From assembly GCA_002305635.1 (NCBI GenBank), contig DBPR01000020.1, positions 21,303 through 85,302 of the forward strand: a DNA stretch of 64,000 nt, given 5' to 3'. Under the pieces are notes generated by a model. It ran no database searches, was not told where the DNA came from, and saw nothing but the letters and a program-made list of their open reading frames with translations. The stretch comes from Anaerolineaceae bacterium UBA1415 (GTDB taxonomy: Bacteria; Chloroflexota; Anaerolineae; Anaerolineales; Anaerolineaceae). Shown piece by piece: positions 45,233-55,379 of this stretch. Numbering within the stretch: the first letter of the stretch is position 1; each line of letters opens with the position of its first letter. Made by a program: the position numbers and the translations under genes.

Positions 45233-45261
45233 TGGACAAAAGAAGAGGCATTTGCTATAAT
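45233..45261 (+). promoter_or_regulatory. promoter of tRNA-Val
   Basis: TGGACA, 17 bases, TATAAT, 11 bases before the mature 5' end. Confidence 0.7.
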
Positions 45262-45272
45262 CCTGACACTTT

Positions 45273-45347
<75 letters not shown>

Positions 45348-45353
45348 TTCGTA

Positions 45354-45385
45354 AGTCGGATTAATAAAATAATCTGGCTTTTTTA
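45354..45385 (+). terminator. terminator of tRNA-Val
   Basis: AGTCGGATTA / TAATCTGGCT (with G-U pairs) followed by TTTTTT. Confidence 0.8.
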
Positions 45386-45409
45386 TTCCTGTAAGATATG
45401 TGGCTTTTA

Positions 45410-45600
45410 TTGTATAAAATAGTTCCCATCCGAGCCCTAAAGGGGGCTGCACACAGGTTGGAGGATTGAGTCCTCTATCGCCCACCTGAATGCTGGATTT
45501 GTTCTAAATCCGGCTTTTTTATACCTGATCACAAAATGGTTCACAACCGAGCCCTAAAGGGGGTGTTCAGTGATGTTTTATTATGAGGCTGTACAGAGAA
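45410..45600 (+). repeat. decayed tandem copies of the tRNA-Val unit
   Basis: 45456-45484 matches the tRNA 3' half (GGAGGATTGAGTCCTCTATCG, CCCA). It is followed by a second terminator like the first (GCTGGATTT/AAATCCGGC, TTTTTT, 45492-45520). AGTTCCCATCCGAGCCCTAA (45421) and GGTTCACAACCGAGCCCTAA (45540) resemble the anticodon arm and repeat each other. No functional cloverleaf remains. Confidence 0.6.
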
Positions 45601-46258
45601 ACTTATTTGAGCAACCTATAAAAAAGATATACGGTAATAAGCTCTAAAGTGGGGGGCCGATTTGGATGTCGGATTGAACCCAGAAAAGGGGTTCAATCCC
45701 GACCTTATACTCATTACTCAGTAACCTCCTGGGAAAGCGCCACGGGTAGGTGAGAACGTTTAAGGAATTTTCATGGATGCAGTTAATTTATTAAACATCA
45801 AAAAACGTCCCATCAGGTTGATTTCCAGGCAATTAATTAAAGGGGTTCGTTTGTAGTCTGGCAAACACGAGTCAAACAGATTTCATACTTAGCATTGATG
45901 TTCAGCAGTTCTCATTATGGAAAAACAAACCTATGACAAAGGATTTAGGTGTCCATTTTTTTGAAATTTAATTCAAATATCTAATCAATTAATGTGCAAA
46001 AGTAGCGGACGGGGTCATACCCAGAGGGCACTTAGCCCCGTCCGTACAGGTCGGTTTCCGATCAAAAATTAGATAACATTCGCTTGAGGAAAGGAAAATC
46101 CAAGTCGCAATAATTTCATACTGAGAATTGCTGATTGATGTTAATAAATCGCGTAAACGACTGATTCTTATGGTAAAATGATTCGTCTGGTATGATGGCG
46201 TTAGGTTTGGAAATTAGAAACGTCGCGAAATAAAAACACAAAATAAAAAGCTCGACCA
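45601..46258. repeat. long intergenic region upstream of rpoB with repeat copies
   Basis: No gene seen. Contains the repeat half CCTGGGAAAGCGCCACGGG with AGGTGAGAA (45727-45755) and palindromic repeat copy 2, GCGGACGGGG (46005-46014) / CCCCGTCCGT (46036-46045), around a CAGAGGGCA loop. Confidence 0.6.
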
Positions 46259-46287
46259 TTGACTAAGAAGATAAATTGATTTACAAT
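46259..46287 (+). promoter_or_regulatory. promoter of rpoB
   Basis: TTGACT, 17 bases, TACAAT; 78 bases before the start codon. Confidence 0.75.
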
Positions 46288-46364
46288 ATAAATTTGCACT
46301 TAATGTAACCCTGATGCGTGGAACGCGGAATGCACCACGCTTTTATTCGTGTTAGGAGATGTGA

Positions 46365-49300
46365 ATGACCGACCATATGACACCCAAGAATTACGCGCGT
46401 ATCCCTGTTGGGCTTCAGTTACCTCAACTTATTCAGGTTCAACTCGATTCGTTTCAACGCTTAAAGTCGGAAGGTTTAGGTAGTTTATTTGATGAAATTT
46501 CTCCCATTGCTTCTTATGGGAACGATCTGCGTCTTCATTTCCCGAGCAATTCCGATATCGCAAGGGAATTTGATCTTAAATATTGGTTTGATGAGCCAAA
46601 AAACTCCATTGAAGAATGTCTTGAGCGGGATCTGACCTATGCCTGCCCGCTGTATGTTTCCGTCCTCCTGGATGGCGCCGAGAGCAGCGATAAGATCAAG
46701 CATGATCTCTTTTTGGGCGACTTCCCTGAGATGACGCCCAAGGGTACCTTCATTATTAATGGTACCGAACGTGTGGTCGTCTCCCAGCTGATCCGCTCCC
46801 CAGGCGTTTATTTTGAAGCCGAGCTTGACCGCACGACCGGCCGCATGATGTCGACCGCGAAGTTGATCCCGGATCGCGGCGCCTGGATGGAGTTTGAGAC
46901 CCGCAAGAACGATTTCATCATTCTCAAGTTCAACCGCAGACGCACTGTGCCGATCACGGTCTTTTTGCGCGCTTTGGCCGCGGTGGATGACGGTTTGCCC
47001 AACAATCCGTTACAGACCGGCTCGAATGAAGAGATTCTGGCGCTTTTCAAAGATGTTGATAACAACGAGGAGCATCTTTATATTGAGTCTTCCTTTGATC
47101 AGGAGCCTGATTTTGACCTGAGCAATATGACCATTGCCGAGGCGTCTCTGATCGATTTCTACAAAAGATTGCGCCCGGGCGAGCCCCCTCAGTTGGATAA
47201 TGCCCGTGCTTATGTTGCGGAACAAATTTTTGATCCACGTCATTATGACCTGGAGGCAGTTGGGCGATACAAGTTGAATCAGAAGCTGGATTTGCAGGAT
47301 ATCGTGCCGATCAGCCATCGAATGATCACCAAACATGACATCATTCGCATTATCCGTCGTATGATCCAGATCAATAACAGCGTGATCCCTCCTGATGATA
47401 CTGATCACCTTGGCAATCGCCGCGTCAAGACGGTGGGTGAACTGATCCAGAATAAACTGCGTGTAGGCTTGCGCCGTATGGAGCGCGTGATCAAAGAACG
47501 CATGTCCATTCGTGAGCAGACCAATGTCTCTCCGGTGAGTTTGGTCAATATCCGCCCACTGGTTGCTTCTTTGCGTGAGTTTTTTGGCTCGAGCCAGCTT
47601 TCCCAGTTCATGGAAGAGACCAACCCGCTTTCCGAGCTGCGCCACAAGCGTACGGTTTCGGCGTTGGGCCCCGGCGGCCTGCGCCGTGAACGCGCTGGTT
47701 TTGATGTGCGCGACGTTCACTTCTCTCACTACGGTCGTATTTGCCCGATCGAGACGCCTGAAGGCCCGAACATCGGTTTGATCGGGCGTTTGGCAACTTT
47801 CGCCACGGTCAACGAATATGGCTTTATCGAGACACCTTATCGACGCGTTTATCGCTCGATGAAGGGCGATGATCCCAACCTGGTCAACCACCTTTTGCGC
47901 CAGAATATCGTTGATCCTGAAACTCAGGAAGTGATCTATGAAGCTGAAACCCGCGTCACTGAAGAAATGGCGGAGAAGATCAGGGCTTTGGGGCTCAAAG
48001 ACGTGTTGGTGCGCCCCTTTGTTAGCAACGATTACGAATACCTCAGCGCGGATGCTGAAGACAAATTTGTCATCGCCCAGGCAAACGCGCCGGTGAATGA
48101 ATATAACGAATTTTTACGCCGCAACAGCTGCCGGTACCATAACCAGTTCGCGATCTATAACTATGAAGAGATCGACTTCATCGATGTCGCCCCCAACCAG
48201 GTTGTGGGTATCTCGGCTGGGTTGATCCCCTTCCTTGAGCATGACGATGCCAGCCGCGCGCTGATGGGCTCGAACATGCAGACCCAGGCCGTGCCTTTGC
48301 TGCGCCCCGAGGTGCCGATCGTTTCGACCGGTATGGAAGATGTCGCGGTGGCAGATTCGGGCCAGGTCGTGATCGCTGAGGAAGATGGCGAAGTTTTGTC
48401 CGTCACCGGTGATACCCTGGTGCTGAAGCAAAAAAGCGGCGACCTGAAGATCCATAAATTGCGCAAATACCAGCGTTCCAACCAGAGCACCTGTATTGAC
48501 CAACGCCCGGCGGTTGTCAAGGGTCAGTTGGTAAAGAAGGGTGATGTGATCGTCGATTCGTCCTCAACTCAGGATGGCAAACTGGCGCTGGGTCAAAATG
48601 TTTTGATCGCCTTCCTGCCATGGGAAGGTTTCAACTTTGAAGACGCGATCCTGATCTCAGAACGATTGGTTGAAGACGATCGCTATACCAGCATTCACAT
48701 TGAAAAACACGAAGTAGAAGCCCGCGACACCAAATTGGGCCCCGAAGAGATCACACGTGAAATTCTCAATGTCGGTGAGGATACCATCCGTGATCTGGAT
48801 GAGAGCGGTATTGTCCGCATTGGCGCCAGCGTTGGCCCGAACGACATCCTGGTCGGCAAGATCACACCCAAGGGTGAGAAAGAACTGAGCCCTGAAGAGC
48901 GACTTTTGCGCGCGATCTTTGGTGAAAAATCCCGTGATGTCAAGGATACCTCTTTGCGCATGCCCCATGGCGAGCGCGGCATTGTAGTGGATGTCAAGGT
49001 CTTCACCCGTGAAGAAAATAATGATCTGAGCGCGGGTGTAGACAAGATGGTGCGTGTTTCTGTCGCTCAGCGGCGCAAGATCACCGCGGGTGACAAGATG
49101 GCAGGCCGGCACGGCAACAAGGGCTGCGTCTCGATGGTGCTGCCGGTTGAGGACATGCCTTTCCTTGAAGATGGCACCCCGATCGACATCATCCTGAACC
49201 CGCTGGGTATCCCGGGCCGTATGAACATCGGCCAGGTGTTGGAAGCCGAGCTGGGTTGGGCAGCGCACAATCTGGGTTTCAGGGCTGTTACGCCGGTGTT

Positions 49301-50294
49301 TGATGGCGCTACTGAATCTGAAATTGAAGCTGAACTGGTGCGTGCCTGGATGATCAATGAGGCCTGGCGGATCACAGCAGAAAAGGGCTGGGATTGGCTG
49401 CGAACGGTCGAACACGATCCGGAGATGATCCGGAACGACAACGAAGTCCGCTTGTTGTACCTTGAAGAAATTCTGGCGGATCAGGATGTGGACCTCTTTG
49501 AGATCAAGGAAAACGAAACGCTGGCCCGTCGGGTCGCTCTGAACGAATGGCTGAAGTCTGAGGGATTTGACCCCGCAACGATCACTTCCTTCCCGGAAGA
49601 TAATATTTCTGTGGCTGGTCGCAAGGTTCAGGATGATAACGCGGTTCGGGCCTGTCTGTACCTGTGGGCCCGGAAATATGGCTATGAAATTGAGCGCGAC
49701 ATGAGCCGTGAGGAAATGGATGCCATCGCCAGCAAGGTCATGCTCGAAACCGGAGCCCCGATCCCGACCCTGGGCAAGCAGCTGGTGCGCGACGGACGAA
49801 CGGGCGAATTCTATGACCGACCGGTCACTATTGGCGTGATGAGCATGCTCAAGCTGCATCACCTGGTGGAAGACAAGGTACATGCCCGCTCGACCGGCCC
49901 ATACAGTCTGGTCACGCAGCAGCCTCTCGGTGGTAAGGCCCAATTTGGTGGGCAGCGCTTTGGTGAGATGGAAGTTTGGGCGCTGGAAGCCTACGGCGCG
50001 GCTTATACCCTGCAGGAAATGCTGACGGTCAAGTCGGATGATGTGGCGGGTCGTACCGCGACCTACGAATCGATTGTCAAGCGCGAGCCCATTAATGCAC
50101 CGGGAATTCCGGCTGCCTTCCGTGTTTTGGTCAAGGAGCTTCAGTCCCTAAGCCTTTCGGTTGAGGCGATCATGGAAGATGGCGAAGTAGTCAAGTTTGG
50201 CAAAGATGAAGGCCGCGGAAGCAAAAAACCTGTTCCGACTGCTTTGATGGACCAGGGCTCAGAGGTCTTTAGTCAACTAAAAGGGTCGTATTAG
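46365..50294 (+). CDS. rpoB: RNA polymerase beta subunit
   Basis: 1309 residues, complete: protrusion, lobes, fork (LSQFMEETNPLSELRHKR, the rifampicin-region core), the GLIGRLATFA segment, flap, and the C-terminal clamp segments KMAGRHGNKGCVS and GGKAQFGGQRFGEMEVWALEAYGAA. It has the short beta typical of non-proteobacteria. TAGGAG precedes ATG 46365. It has its own promoter and a terminator directly after it. Neither rplJ-rplL before nor rpoC after is present, unlike the usual bacterial cluster. Confidence 0.98.
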   Translation: MTDHMTPKNYARIPVGLQLPQLIQVQLDSFQRLKSEGLGSLFDEISPIASYGNDLRLHFPSNSDIAREFDLKYWFDEPKNSIEECLERDLTYACPLYVSVLLDGAESSDKIKHDLFLGDFPEMTPKGTFIINGTERVVVSQLIRSPGVYFEAELDRTTGRMMSTAKLIPDRGAWMEFETRKNDFIILKFNRRRTVPITVFLRALAAVDDGLPNNPLQTGSNEEILALFKDVDNNEEHLYIESSFDQEPDFDLSNMTIAEASLIDFYKRLRPGEPPQLDNARAYVAEQIFDPRHYDLEAVGRYKLNQKLDLQDIVPISHRMITKHDIIRIIRRMIQINNSVIPPDDTDHLGNRRVKTVGELIQNKLRVGLRRMERVIKERMSIREQTNVSPVSLVNIRPLVASLREFFGSSQLSQFMEETNPLSELRHKRTVSALGPGGLRRERAGFDVRDVHFSHYGRICPIETPEGPNIGLIGRLATFATVNEYGFIETPYRRVYRSMKGDDPNLVNHLLRQNIVDPETQEVIYEAETRVTEEMAEKIRALGLKDVLVRPFVSNDYEYLSADAEDKFVIAQANAPVNEYNEFLRRNSCRYHNQFAIYNYEEIDFIDVAPNQVVGISAGLIPFLEHDDASRALMGSNMQTQAVPLLRPEVPIVSTGMEDVAVADSGQVVIAEEDGEVLSVTGDTLVLKQKSGDLKIHKLRKYQRSNQSTCIDQRPAVVKGQLVKKGDVIVDSSSTQDGKLALGQNVLIAFLPWEGFNFEDAILISERLVEDDRYTSIHIEKHEVEARDTKLGPEEITREILNVGEDTIRDLDESGIVRIGASVGPNDILVGKITPKGEKELSPEERLLRAIFGEKSRDVKDTSLRMPHGERGIVVDVKVFTREENNDLSAGVDKMVRVSVAQRRKITAGDKMAGRHGNKGCVSMVLPVEDMPFLEDGTPIDIILNPLGIPGRMNIGQVLEAELGWAAHNLGFRAVTPVFDGATESEIEAELVRAWMINEAWRITAEKGWDWLRTVEHDPEMIRNDNEVRLLYLEEILADQDVDLFEIKENETLARRVALNEWLKSEGFDPATITSFPEDNISVAGRKVQDDNAVRACLYLWARKYGYEIERDMSREEMDAIASKVMLETGAPIPTLGKQLVRDGRTGEFYDRPVTIGVMSMLKLHHLVEDKVHARSTGPYSLVTQQPLGGKAQFGGQRFGEMEVWALEAYGAAYTLQEMLTVKSDDVAGRTATYESIVKREPINAPGIPAAFRVLVKELQSLSLSVEAIMEDGEVVKFGKDEGRGSKKPVPTALMDQGSEVFSQLKGSY

Positions 50295-50313
50295 ACCTAA
50301 GGTATTGTAAAGT

Positions 50314-50346
50314 AAAAAAGCCAGCAGAAAGAAAGCTGGCTTTTTT
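50314..50346 (+). terminator. terminator after rpoB
   Basis: AAAAAGCCAGC / GCTGGCTTTTTT with a nine-base loop. It separates rpoB from the next gene, so rpoC cannot be in the same transcript here. Confidence 0.9.
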
Positions 50347-50571
50347 CGTTAAAGCTGTTTTCGGCCTAACACAAGGCCTGGTGCGCAGACAGAAGACGCC
50401 AGCGGTCGCTGACTGCCATTTAATTCCCACGCAGGGGTTTAGTCAAAACTGAAGCGCATGACTCATTCTCTTTTGTGAATACTCATATTGAAATAATTCA
50501 CTGTTTCAGGGATCGATTTTTCTACGAACAAATCAAGAGTATAATTATTGTAAGTTCCAAGGCGGCGGAAA

Positions 50572-51288
50572 ATGAAAAAAGGTCTGTTGTTTTGTGTTGT
50601 CGTTCTGCTTCTTGCAGGATGTGCTGTTCAGTCGCTGGCTGAAGAAGAAGCGCCATCTTTGCAGCTGCCGGAGGGAACCATGAGCGTTGCGATTGGTGGT
50701 GAAAATGCATCTTTTCGAGAGAATGAAGACCTGCGTTTGGCTCTCAATGCGGAACCGCCGACAGAGTTGAAGGGGGAATGGGAAGTGAGCCTTCAGATCG
50801 AAGCTTTCAGAGACCTGAAGGATGTGAGTCTGATCTTTGCTGTCTATCCGGTAACTGCCTGTCAGATAGAGATCGATAACATTGAAGGGCTGGATATCCC
50901 GACCCCGGATTATGAGCGATGGTCTCCAATGCTTATTGATTTGCAAAAAGGTGTCAGGACGCGCATTGTTTACAAGCTCAACGCTTGCCCCTGGGAGCGG
51001 GAATGGATGCTGCTGAGAGGGTCGGCCGAACTGAGCTATGACGGCATTGTTTCTGTCTTTGATGATCTCAATCTTGTCCTTAATGAAGGGGAGGGATATG
51101 TTTATTACCACGGCACTCCCTGGCCTACTCCGGTTGTGGAGGGCATCTATCCGGTGATCACGCCCATGACAGTTTATACAACAACGCCGGAGCATTTTGT
51201 GACGCCTGGGGTGACTGTTATGCCGCCTACACCAAGCTTTCCTCCTATAGAAACCATGGCGCCCATAACCCCGGTACCTTATCCATAG
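50572..51288 (+). CDS. lipoprotein of unknown function
   Basis: 238 residues. Signal peptide with lipobox LLAGC (C17), so exported and lipid-anchored. A beta-rich middle (about 35-175) is followed by a proline/threonine-rich tail (from about 180: TPWPTPVVEGIYP, TPGVTVMPPTPSFPP). Such tails often act as cell-wall-spanning or glycosylated stalks. Family not recognised. It stands between rpoB and the rpsL operon. Confidence 0.75.
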   Translation: MKKGLLFCVVVLLLAGCAVQSLAEEEAPSLQLPEGTMSVAIGGENASFRENEDLRLALNAEPPTELKGEWEVSLQIEAFRDLKDVSLIFAVYPVTACQIEIDNIEGLDIPTPDYERWSPMLIDLQKGVRTRIVYKLNACPWEREWMLLRGSAELSYDGIVSVFDDLNLVLNEGEGYVYYHGTPWPTPVVEGIYPVITPMTVYTTTPEHFVTPGVTVMPPTPSFPPIETMAPITPVPYP

Positions 51289-51575
51289 AGGAGGGTAATA
51301 ACGTTTTTGCGAACACGGGCAATTTGTCCTAACCTTGTAAGATGAACCAGCAACGTCGGATTGAGGTATGGGGTTGTAATGCCATACCTCAATATCCTTT
51401 CGGGTACAATGTCCCGATCTCGCAAACCAGCCAAACGAGGAATGATTGGCGAAAAAATTGTCCCAAGATCAGCGATTTGGAGTACAATCATACGGTACGG
51501 GATTGTCGGATGGTGGTTCCTAGGACGCCTGGAATGGTGATCCTATAGCCAGTTAAAAAAGATTCTCAAAAATGC
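51289..51575. other. intergenic region before rpsL
   Basis: No gene seen. GGTATGG...CCATACC (51365-51388) makes a hairpin that may terminate the lipoprotein transcript. The rest shows nothing specific. Confidence 0.4.
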
Positions 51576-51605
51576 TTGACGCAATTGAATGAGGCGTGGT
51601 AGAAT
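51576..51605 (+). promoter_or_regulatory. promoter of the rpsL-rpsG-fusA-rpsJ operon
   Basis: TTGACG, 18 bases, TAGAAT, followed by a leader of about 115 bases. Confidence 0.7.
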
Positions 51606-51726
51606 CTGATTTCGTCTGTAAACAGAAGTCGTATTGACGTGCCTGAATAACAGAGATAAAAAGGGCCTGAAAATGGCCTATAAGGATGAATAATAGTAAG
51701 TTATTAGTAGTTACGGAGACAAAAAG

Positions 51727-52146
51727 GTGCCAACAATAAACCAACTTGTTAGAAAAGGTCGCACGACCAAAAACCAAAAAAGCAAGTCGCCCGCCTTGCT
51801 ATATACGCTGAACTCGGAAAAGCAACGTCGAACCCGCCAACCCAAGGGCGCGCCCCAGAAGCGCGGCGTCTGTACGATCGTTCGTACCATGACCCCGAAA
51901 AAACCGAACTCAGCTTTGCGCAAGATCGCTCGTGTCCGTTTGTCAAACGGTATCGAAGTCACTGCCTATATTCCTGGCGAAGGCCATCAATTGCAGGAGC
52001 ACAGTGTGGTTCTTGTTCGCGGCGGTAGGGTGAGGGACTTGCCCGGTGTGCGTTATCACATCGTTCGTGGGACTCTGGACAGCACTGGTGTCGCAAATCG
52101 CAAGCGCGCTCGTTCCAAGTACGGCGCCAAACGCGCAGAAAAGTAA
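51727..52146 (+). CDS. rpsL: 30S ribosomal protein S12
   Basis: 139 residues. GTG start after GGAG. Contains TKKPNSALRKIARVRL-type core (seen as TPKKPNSALRKIARVRLSNG) and PGEGHQLQEHSVVLVRGGRV. K in the KPNS motif is the residue linked to streptomycin response. Slightly longer than the E. coli protein (124) owing to an internal stretch around residues 28-45. Confidence 0.97.
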   Translation: MPTINQLVRKGRTTKNQKSKSPALLYTLNSEKQRRTRQPKGAPQKRGVCTIVRTMTPKKPNSALRKIARVRLSNGIEVTAYIPGEGHQLQEHSVVLVRGGRVRDLPGVRYHIVRGTLDSTGVANRKRARSKYGAKRAEK

Positions 52147-52208
52147 TTTGGAGATGGGCAATAGCTTGAGACGCCTGCGTCCGGGCTGCCTGGAACTGAG
52201 GAGCAAAT

Positions 52209-52679
52209 ATGTCGAGAAGAATTAAACCAGAAAAGCGAGTAACTTTACCTGATGTGCGCTATAACAGCGTGCACCTTCAGATGATGATCAACCGCATTAT
52301 GCTCAACGGCAAGAAAAGCGTCGTTACCCGCCATGTCTACAACGCCATTGATATGATCGCCGAAAAGACCGGCAAAGATGGTATCGAAGTTTTCGAAACC
52401 GCTTTGAAGAACGTCAGCCCGATGATGGAAGTTCGCCCCCGCCGTATCGGCGGCGCGACCTATCAGGTGCCCATGGAAGTTGCGCCTGAACGTCGGATCA
52501 CACTGGCAATGCGATGGATCATTACCGCTTCCCGCGCGAGATCAGGCAAGTCCTTCTCCGAGAAGCTGGCTGGTGAATTGATGGACGCTGCTGAAAATCA
52601 GGGCGCTTCAATTCGCCGTCGTGAGGAAACGCACAAGATGGCAGAAGCCAACCGCGCGTTCTCTCACTTCCGTATGTAG
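52209..52679 (+). CDS. rpsG: 30S ribosomal protein S7
   Basis: 156 residues, normal length, with ALKNVSPMMEVRPRRIGGAT and the C-terminal MAEANRAFSHFRM. AGGAG lies before ATG 52209. Primary 16S-binding assembly protein of the 30S head. Confidence 0.97.
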   Translation: MSRRIKPEKRVTLPDVRYNSVHLQMMINRIMLNGKKSVVTRHVYNAIDMIAEKTGKDGIEVFETALKNVSPMMEVRPRRIGGATYQVPMEVAPERRITLAMRWIITASRARSGKSFSEKLAGELMDAAENQGASIRRREETHKMAEANRAFSHFRM

Positions 52680-52709
52680 TACTGGTACCTTTACAATTCA
52701 GGTCTGATC

Positions 52710-54782
52710 ATGACAGAATATCCGCTCGAGCGCTATCGAAATATTGGCATCATTGCCCATATCGATGCTGGTAAAACTACCACCACCGAGCGGATTTTGT
52801 TTTATACCGGCAAAACCTATCGCATTGGCAATGTCGATGACGGCACGACCGTTACCGACTGGATGCCCGAAGAACGGGAACGCGGTATTACCATTGTTTC
52901 CGCGGCTGTAACGGCTGAGTGGAAAGATCACCTGATTAATATCATTGACACCCCCGGTCATATCGATTTCACCGCCGAAGTGCAGCGCTCATTGCGCGTT
53001 TTGGACGGCGGCGTGGTTGTTTTCGATTCCGTGCAGGGTGTTGAACCCCAGTCTGAAACCGTCTGGCGTCAGGCTGATAAATATGGGGTTCCCCGCATTT
53101 GTTTTTCCAACAAGATGGATCGGGTTGGCGCGTCTTACGAACGTACCATTGAGAGTATCAAGCAGCGCTTGGGCGCCAACGCGCTGCAGATGCAAATTCC
53201 GATCGGTGAAGAAGCAGGGTTCAACGGCATCATCAATCTGCTTGAAATGAACGCCGTTTTTTATGGCGATGACGCTGGCGCTGAACCGAAGATCACTGAG
53301 GTGCCGACCGAATTTCAAGCCGAAGCGCAAAGACTGCGCGAAATTTTAGTCGAGCGTATCGCCGAGCTGGATGACCATCTGACGGAAAAGTTCCTGGAAG
53401 GGCAGAATATCGCGCTTGACGAATTAAAGCAGGCGCTGCGTAAGGCAGTGATCGCCAACCTGGCTACGCCGGTCTTTTGCGGCACCAGCCTGCGCAACAA
53501 GGGTGTGCAACTGATCTTAGACGCGGTGCTGGATTACCTGCCGTCCCCGCTGGATATTCCTCCGGTGACCGCCAATCTGGTTCGCGACGGCAGTGAAGTT
53601 TTACGTCATGCGAAAGACAGTGAGCCGCTCTCGGCTTTGGTGTTCAAGATCGTTTCTGACCCTTATATGGGCCGATTGGCTTACATTCGCGTGTATTCCG
53701 GCAAGGTCAAACAAAACGCGACCGTTCAAAACTCTTCCAAAGAAAAGAAGGAACGCGTTGGGCGGCTGCTGCGAATGTATGCCGACCGGCGCGAAGATAT
53801 TGAGGAATTGGGCGCTGGCGACATTGGCGCCATCCTGGGCCTGAAATTCAGCTTCACCGGCGACACTTTGAGCGACCCGACCAATCCGGTCTTGCTTGAA
53901 ACGATCAGCTTCCCTGAACCGGTCATCTCGATCGCGATCGAGCCAAAGACGAAAGCCGATCAGGACAAAATGTCCGAATCCTTGGTCAAGCTGGCGGAAG
54001 AAGACCCGACCTTCCGCATCCGGCAGGATGAAGTTACCGGCCAGACCGTTATTTCCGGTATGGGCGAGCTGCATCTCGACGTTTTGGTGACGCGGTTGCT
54101 GCGTGAATTCAAGGTCAAGGCCAATGTTGGCAAACCGCGTGTGGCTTACCGTGAAGCCATCACCAAGCCAATGATGGGCTACGATTACCGCTATGTCAAA
54201 CAAACCGGTGGGCATGGTCAGTATGGTCATGTCAATTTCAACCTTGAACCATTGGAAAGCGGCGCGGGTTTGCAGTTTGAAAATCAGATCCGCGGCGGCG
54301 CGATCCCGAAGGAATATATCCCCGCGATCGAAAAAGGCTTTTTTGAGGCTTGTGAGAGCGGGCCTTTGGCCGGATTTCCGATGACGGATTTGAAATTCAC
54401 GCTGGTCGACGGCAGTTTTCACGAGGTCGATTCGAGCGAAATGGCATTTAGAATGGCAACCATCTTTGGTATTCGTGAAGCGGCTGAAAAGGCTGAATCG
54501 GTCATTCTTGAACCGATCATGCAGGTCGAGATCACGATCCCGGAAGAGTATACCGGCGATATTATTGGCCAGATCAACATGCGCGTAGGCAGCGTGATTG
54601 GGATGGAAGATCGTTATGGCAACGCCAAGGCGATCCATGCCGAAGTGCCGCTTTCGGAGATGTTTGGCTACGCCACCGAGCTGCGTTCCGCGACCCAGGG
54701 CCGCGGCGTGTTTACAATGGAGTTTAAGCACTACGACCGTGTGTCGGATGCTTATATGAAAAAGATCCTCGGTCGCATTTAA
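52710..54782 (+). CDS. fusA: elongation factor G
   Basis: 690 residues. G1 AHIDAGKTTTTERILF, G2 RERGITI, G3 DTPGH, G4 NKMD, then domains II-V ending with the EF-G C-terminal fold (LRSATQGRGVFTMEF). Promotes translocation. Encoded in the classic rpsL-rpsG-fusA order, but tuf is not next; rpsJ follows directly. Confidence 0.97.
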   Translation: MTEYPLERYRNIGIIAHIDAGKTTTTERILFYTGKTYRIGNVDDGTTVTDWMPEERERGITIVSAAVTAEWKDHLINIIDTPGHIDFTAEVQRSLRVLDGGVVVFDSVQGVEPQSETVWRQADKYGVPRICFSNKMDRVGASYERTIESIKQRLGANALQMQIPIGEEAGFNGIINLLEMNAVFYGDDAGAEPKITEVPTEFQAEAQRLREILVERIAELDDHLTEKFLEGQNIALDELKQALRKAVIANLATPVFCGTSLRNKGVQLILDAVLDYLPSPLDIPPVTANLVRDGSEVLRHAKDSEPLSALVFKIVSDPYMGRLAYIRVYSGKVKQNATVQNSSKEKKERVGRLLRMYADRREDIEELGAGDIGAILGLKFSFTGDTLSDPTNPVLLETISFPEPVISIAIEPKTKADQDKMSESLVKLAEEDPTFRIRQDEVTGQTVISGMGELHLDVLVTRLLREFKVKANVGKPRVAYREAITKPMMGYDYRYVKQTGGHGQYGHVNFNLEPLESGAGLQFENQIRGGAIPKEYIPAIEKGFFEACESGPLAGFPMTDLKFTLVDGSFHEVDSSEMAFRMATIFGIREAAEKAESVILEPIMQVEITIPEEYTGDIIGQINMRVGSVIGMEDRYGNAKAIHAEVPLSEMFGYATELRSATQGRGVFTMEFKHYDRVSDAYMKKILGRI

Positions 54783-54847
54783 AATGAGATTGAGGTAAAA
54801 TGACCAGCCATGCTGGAAAATAAGGAAAGAATAACAGGAAAAGAAAA

Positions 54848-55156
54848 ATGGCAAAACAAAAGATAAGAATTCGTTTGAAGGCGTATGACCACCGTATTTT
54901 GGATCAGTCGGCAAAGCGCATTGTCGAGACCGCGGAACGCTCCGGCGCCCGTGTTGTTGGCCCCGTGCCCCTGCCCACCCGGATCGAAAAATACACCATC
55001 CGCCGTTCCACCTTTATTGACAAGGACTCACAGGAACATTTTGAAATTCGCACCCACAACCGTCTGATCGATGTGCTGGAACCCGATTCCAAGACGATTG
55101 ATATGCTCATGCGTTTGAGCCTGCCCGCTGGCGTAGACATCGAAATTAAGATTTAG
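54848..55156 (+). CDS. rpsJ: 30S ribosomal protein S10
   Basis: 102 residues, normal length, with IRIRLKAYDHRILDQSAK and VGPVPLPTRIEKYTI. Also the partner of NusG/NusE-type antitermination. GGAAAAG precedes ATG 54848. In most bacteria rplC follows within about 50 bases; here the rest of the S10 operon restarts 3.05 kb downstream. Confidence 0.97.
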   Translation: MAKQKIRIRLKAYDHRILDQSAKRIVETAERSGARVVGPVPLPTRIEKYTIRRSTFIDKDSQEHFEIRTHNRLIDVLEPDSKTIDMLMRLSLPAGVDIEIKI

Positions 55157-55272
55157 GCGAGAATTCAGGCCAGGTTGCTCCACATTGTTGTGAAATGAGG
55201 TGGAGGAATCTTTACAACTTAGAAAAATTACGAGTGTTCGAAAGAAGCTCGCATTTTTCGTTTCCTGTTAAT

Positions 55273-55301
55273 TAACGACGGCTCGCCCGTCGTTAGTGTT
55301 T
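55273..55301 (+). terminator. hairpin after rpsJ
   Basis: TAACGACGG / CCGTCGTTA with a five-base loop, then GTGTTTT. Likely end of the rpsL-rpsJ transcript. Confidence 0.6.
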
Positions 55302-55379
55302 TAATTGATGGGGTTCGTCCCTTTTTAATATAAGTTTCAAGTCAAAGATTGAGATAGAAACCTCTTATATCGGGTGTTT

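Noticed and set aside
48657..49943. 428-codon minus-strand frame opposite rpoB
   Set aside because: Shadow of the highly conserved rpoB; no family features.
53601..54914. 437-codon minus-strand frame opposite fusA
   Set aside because: Shadow frame of fusA caused by codon bias.
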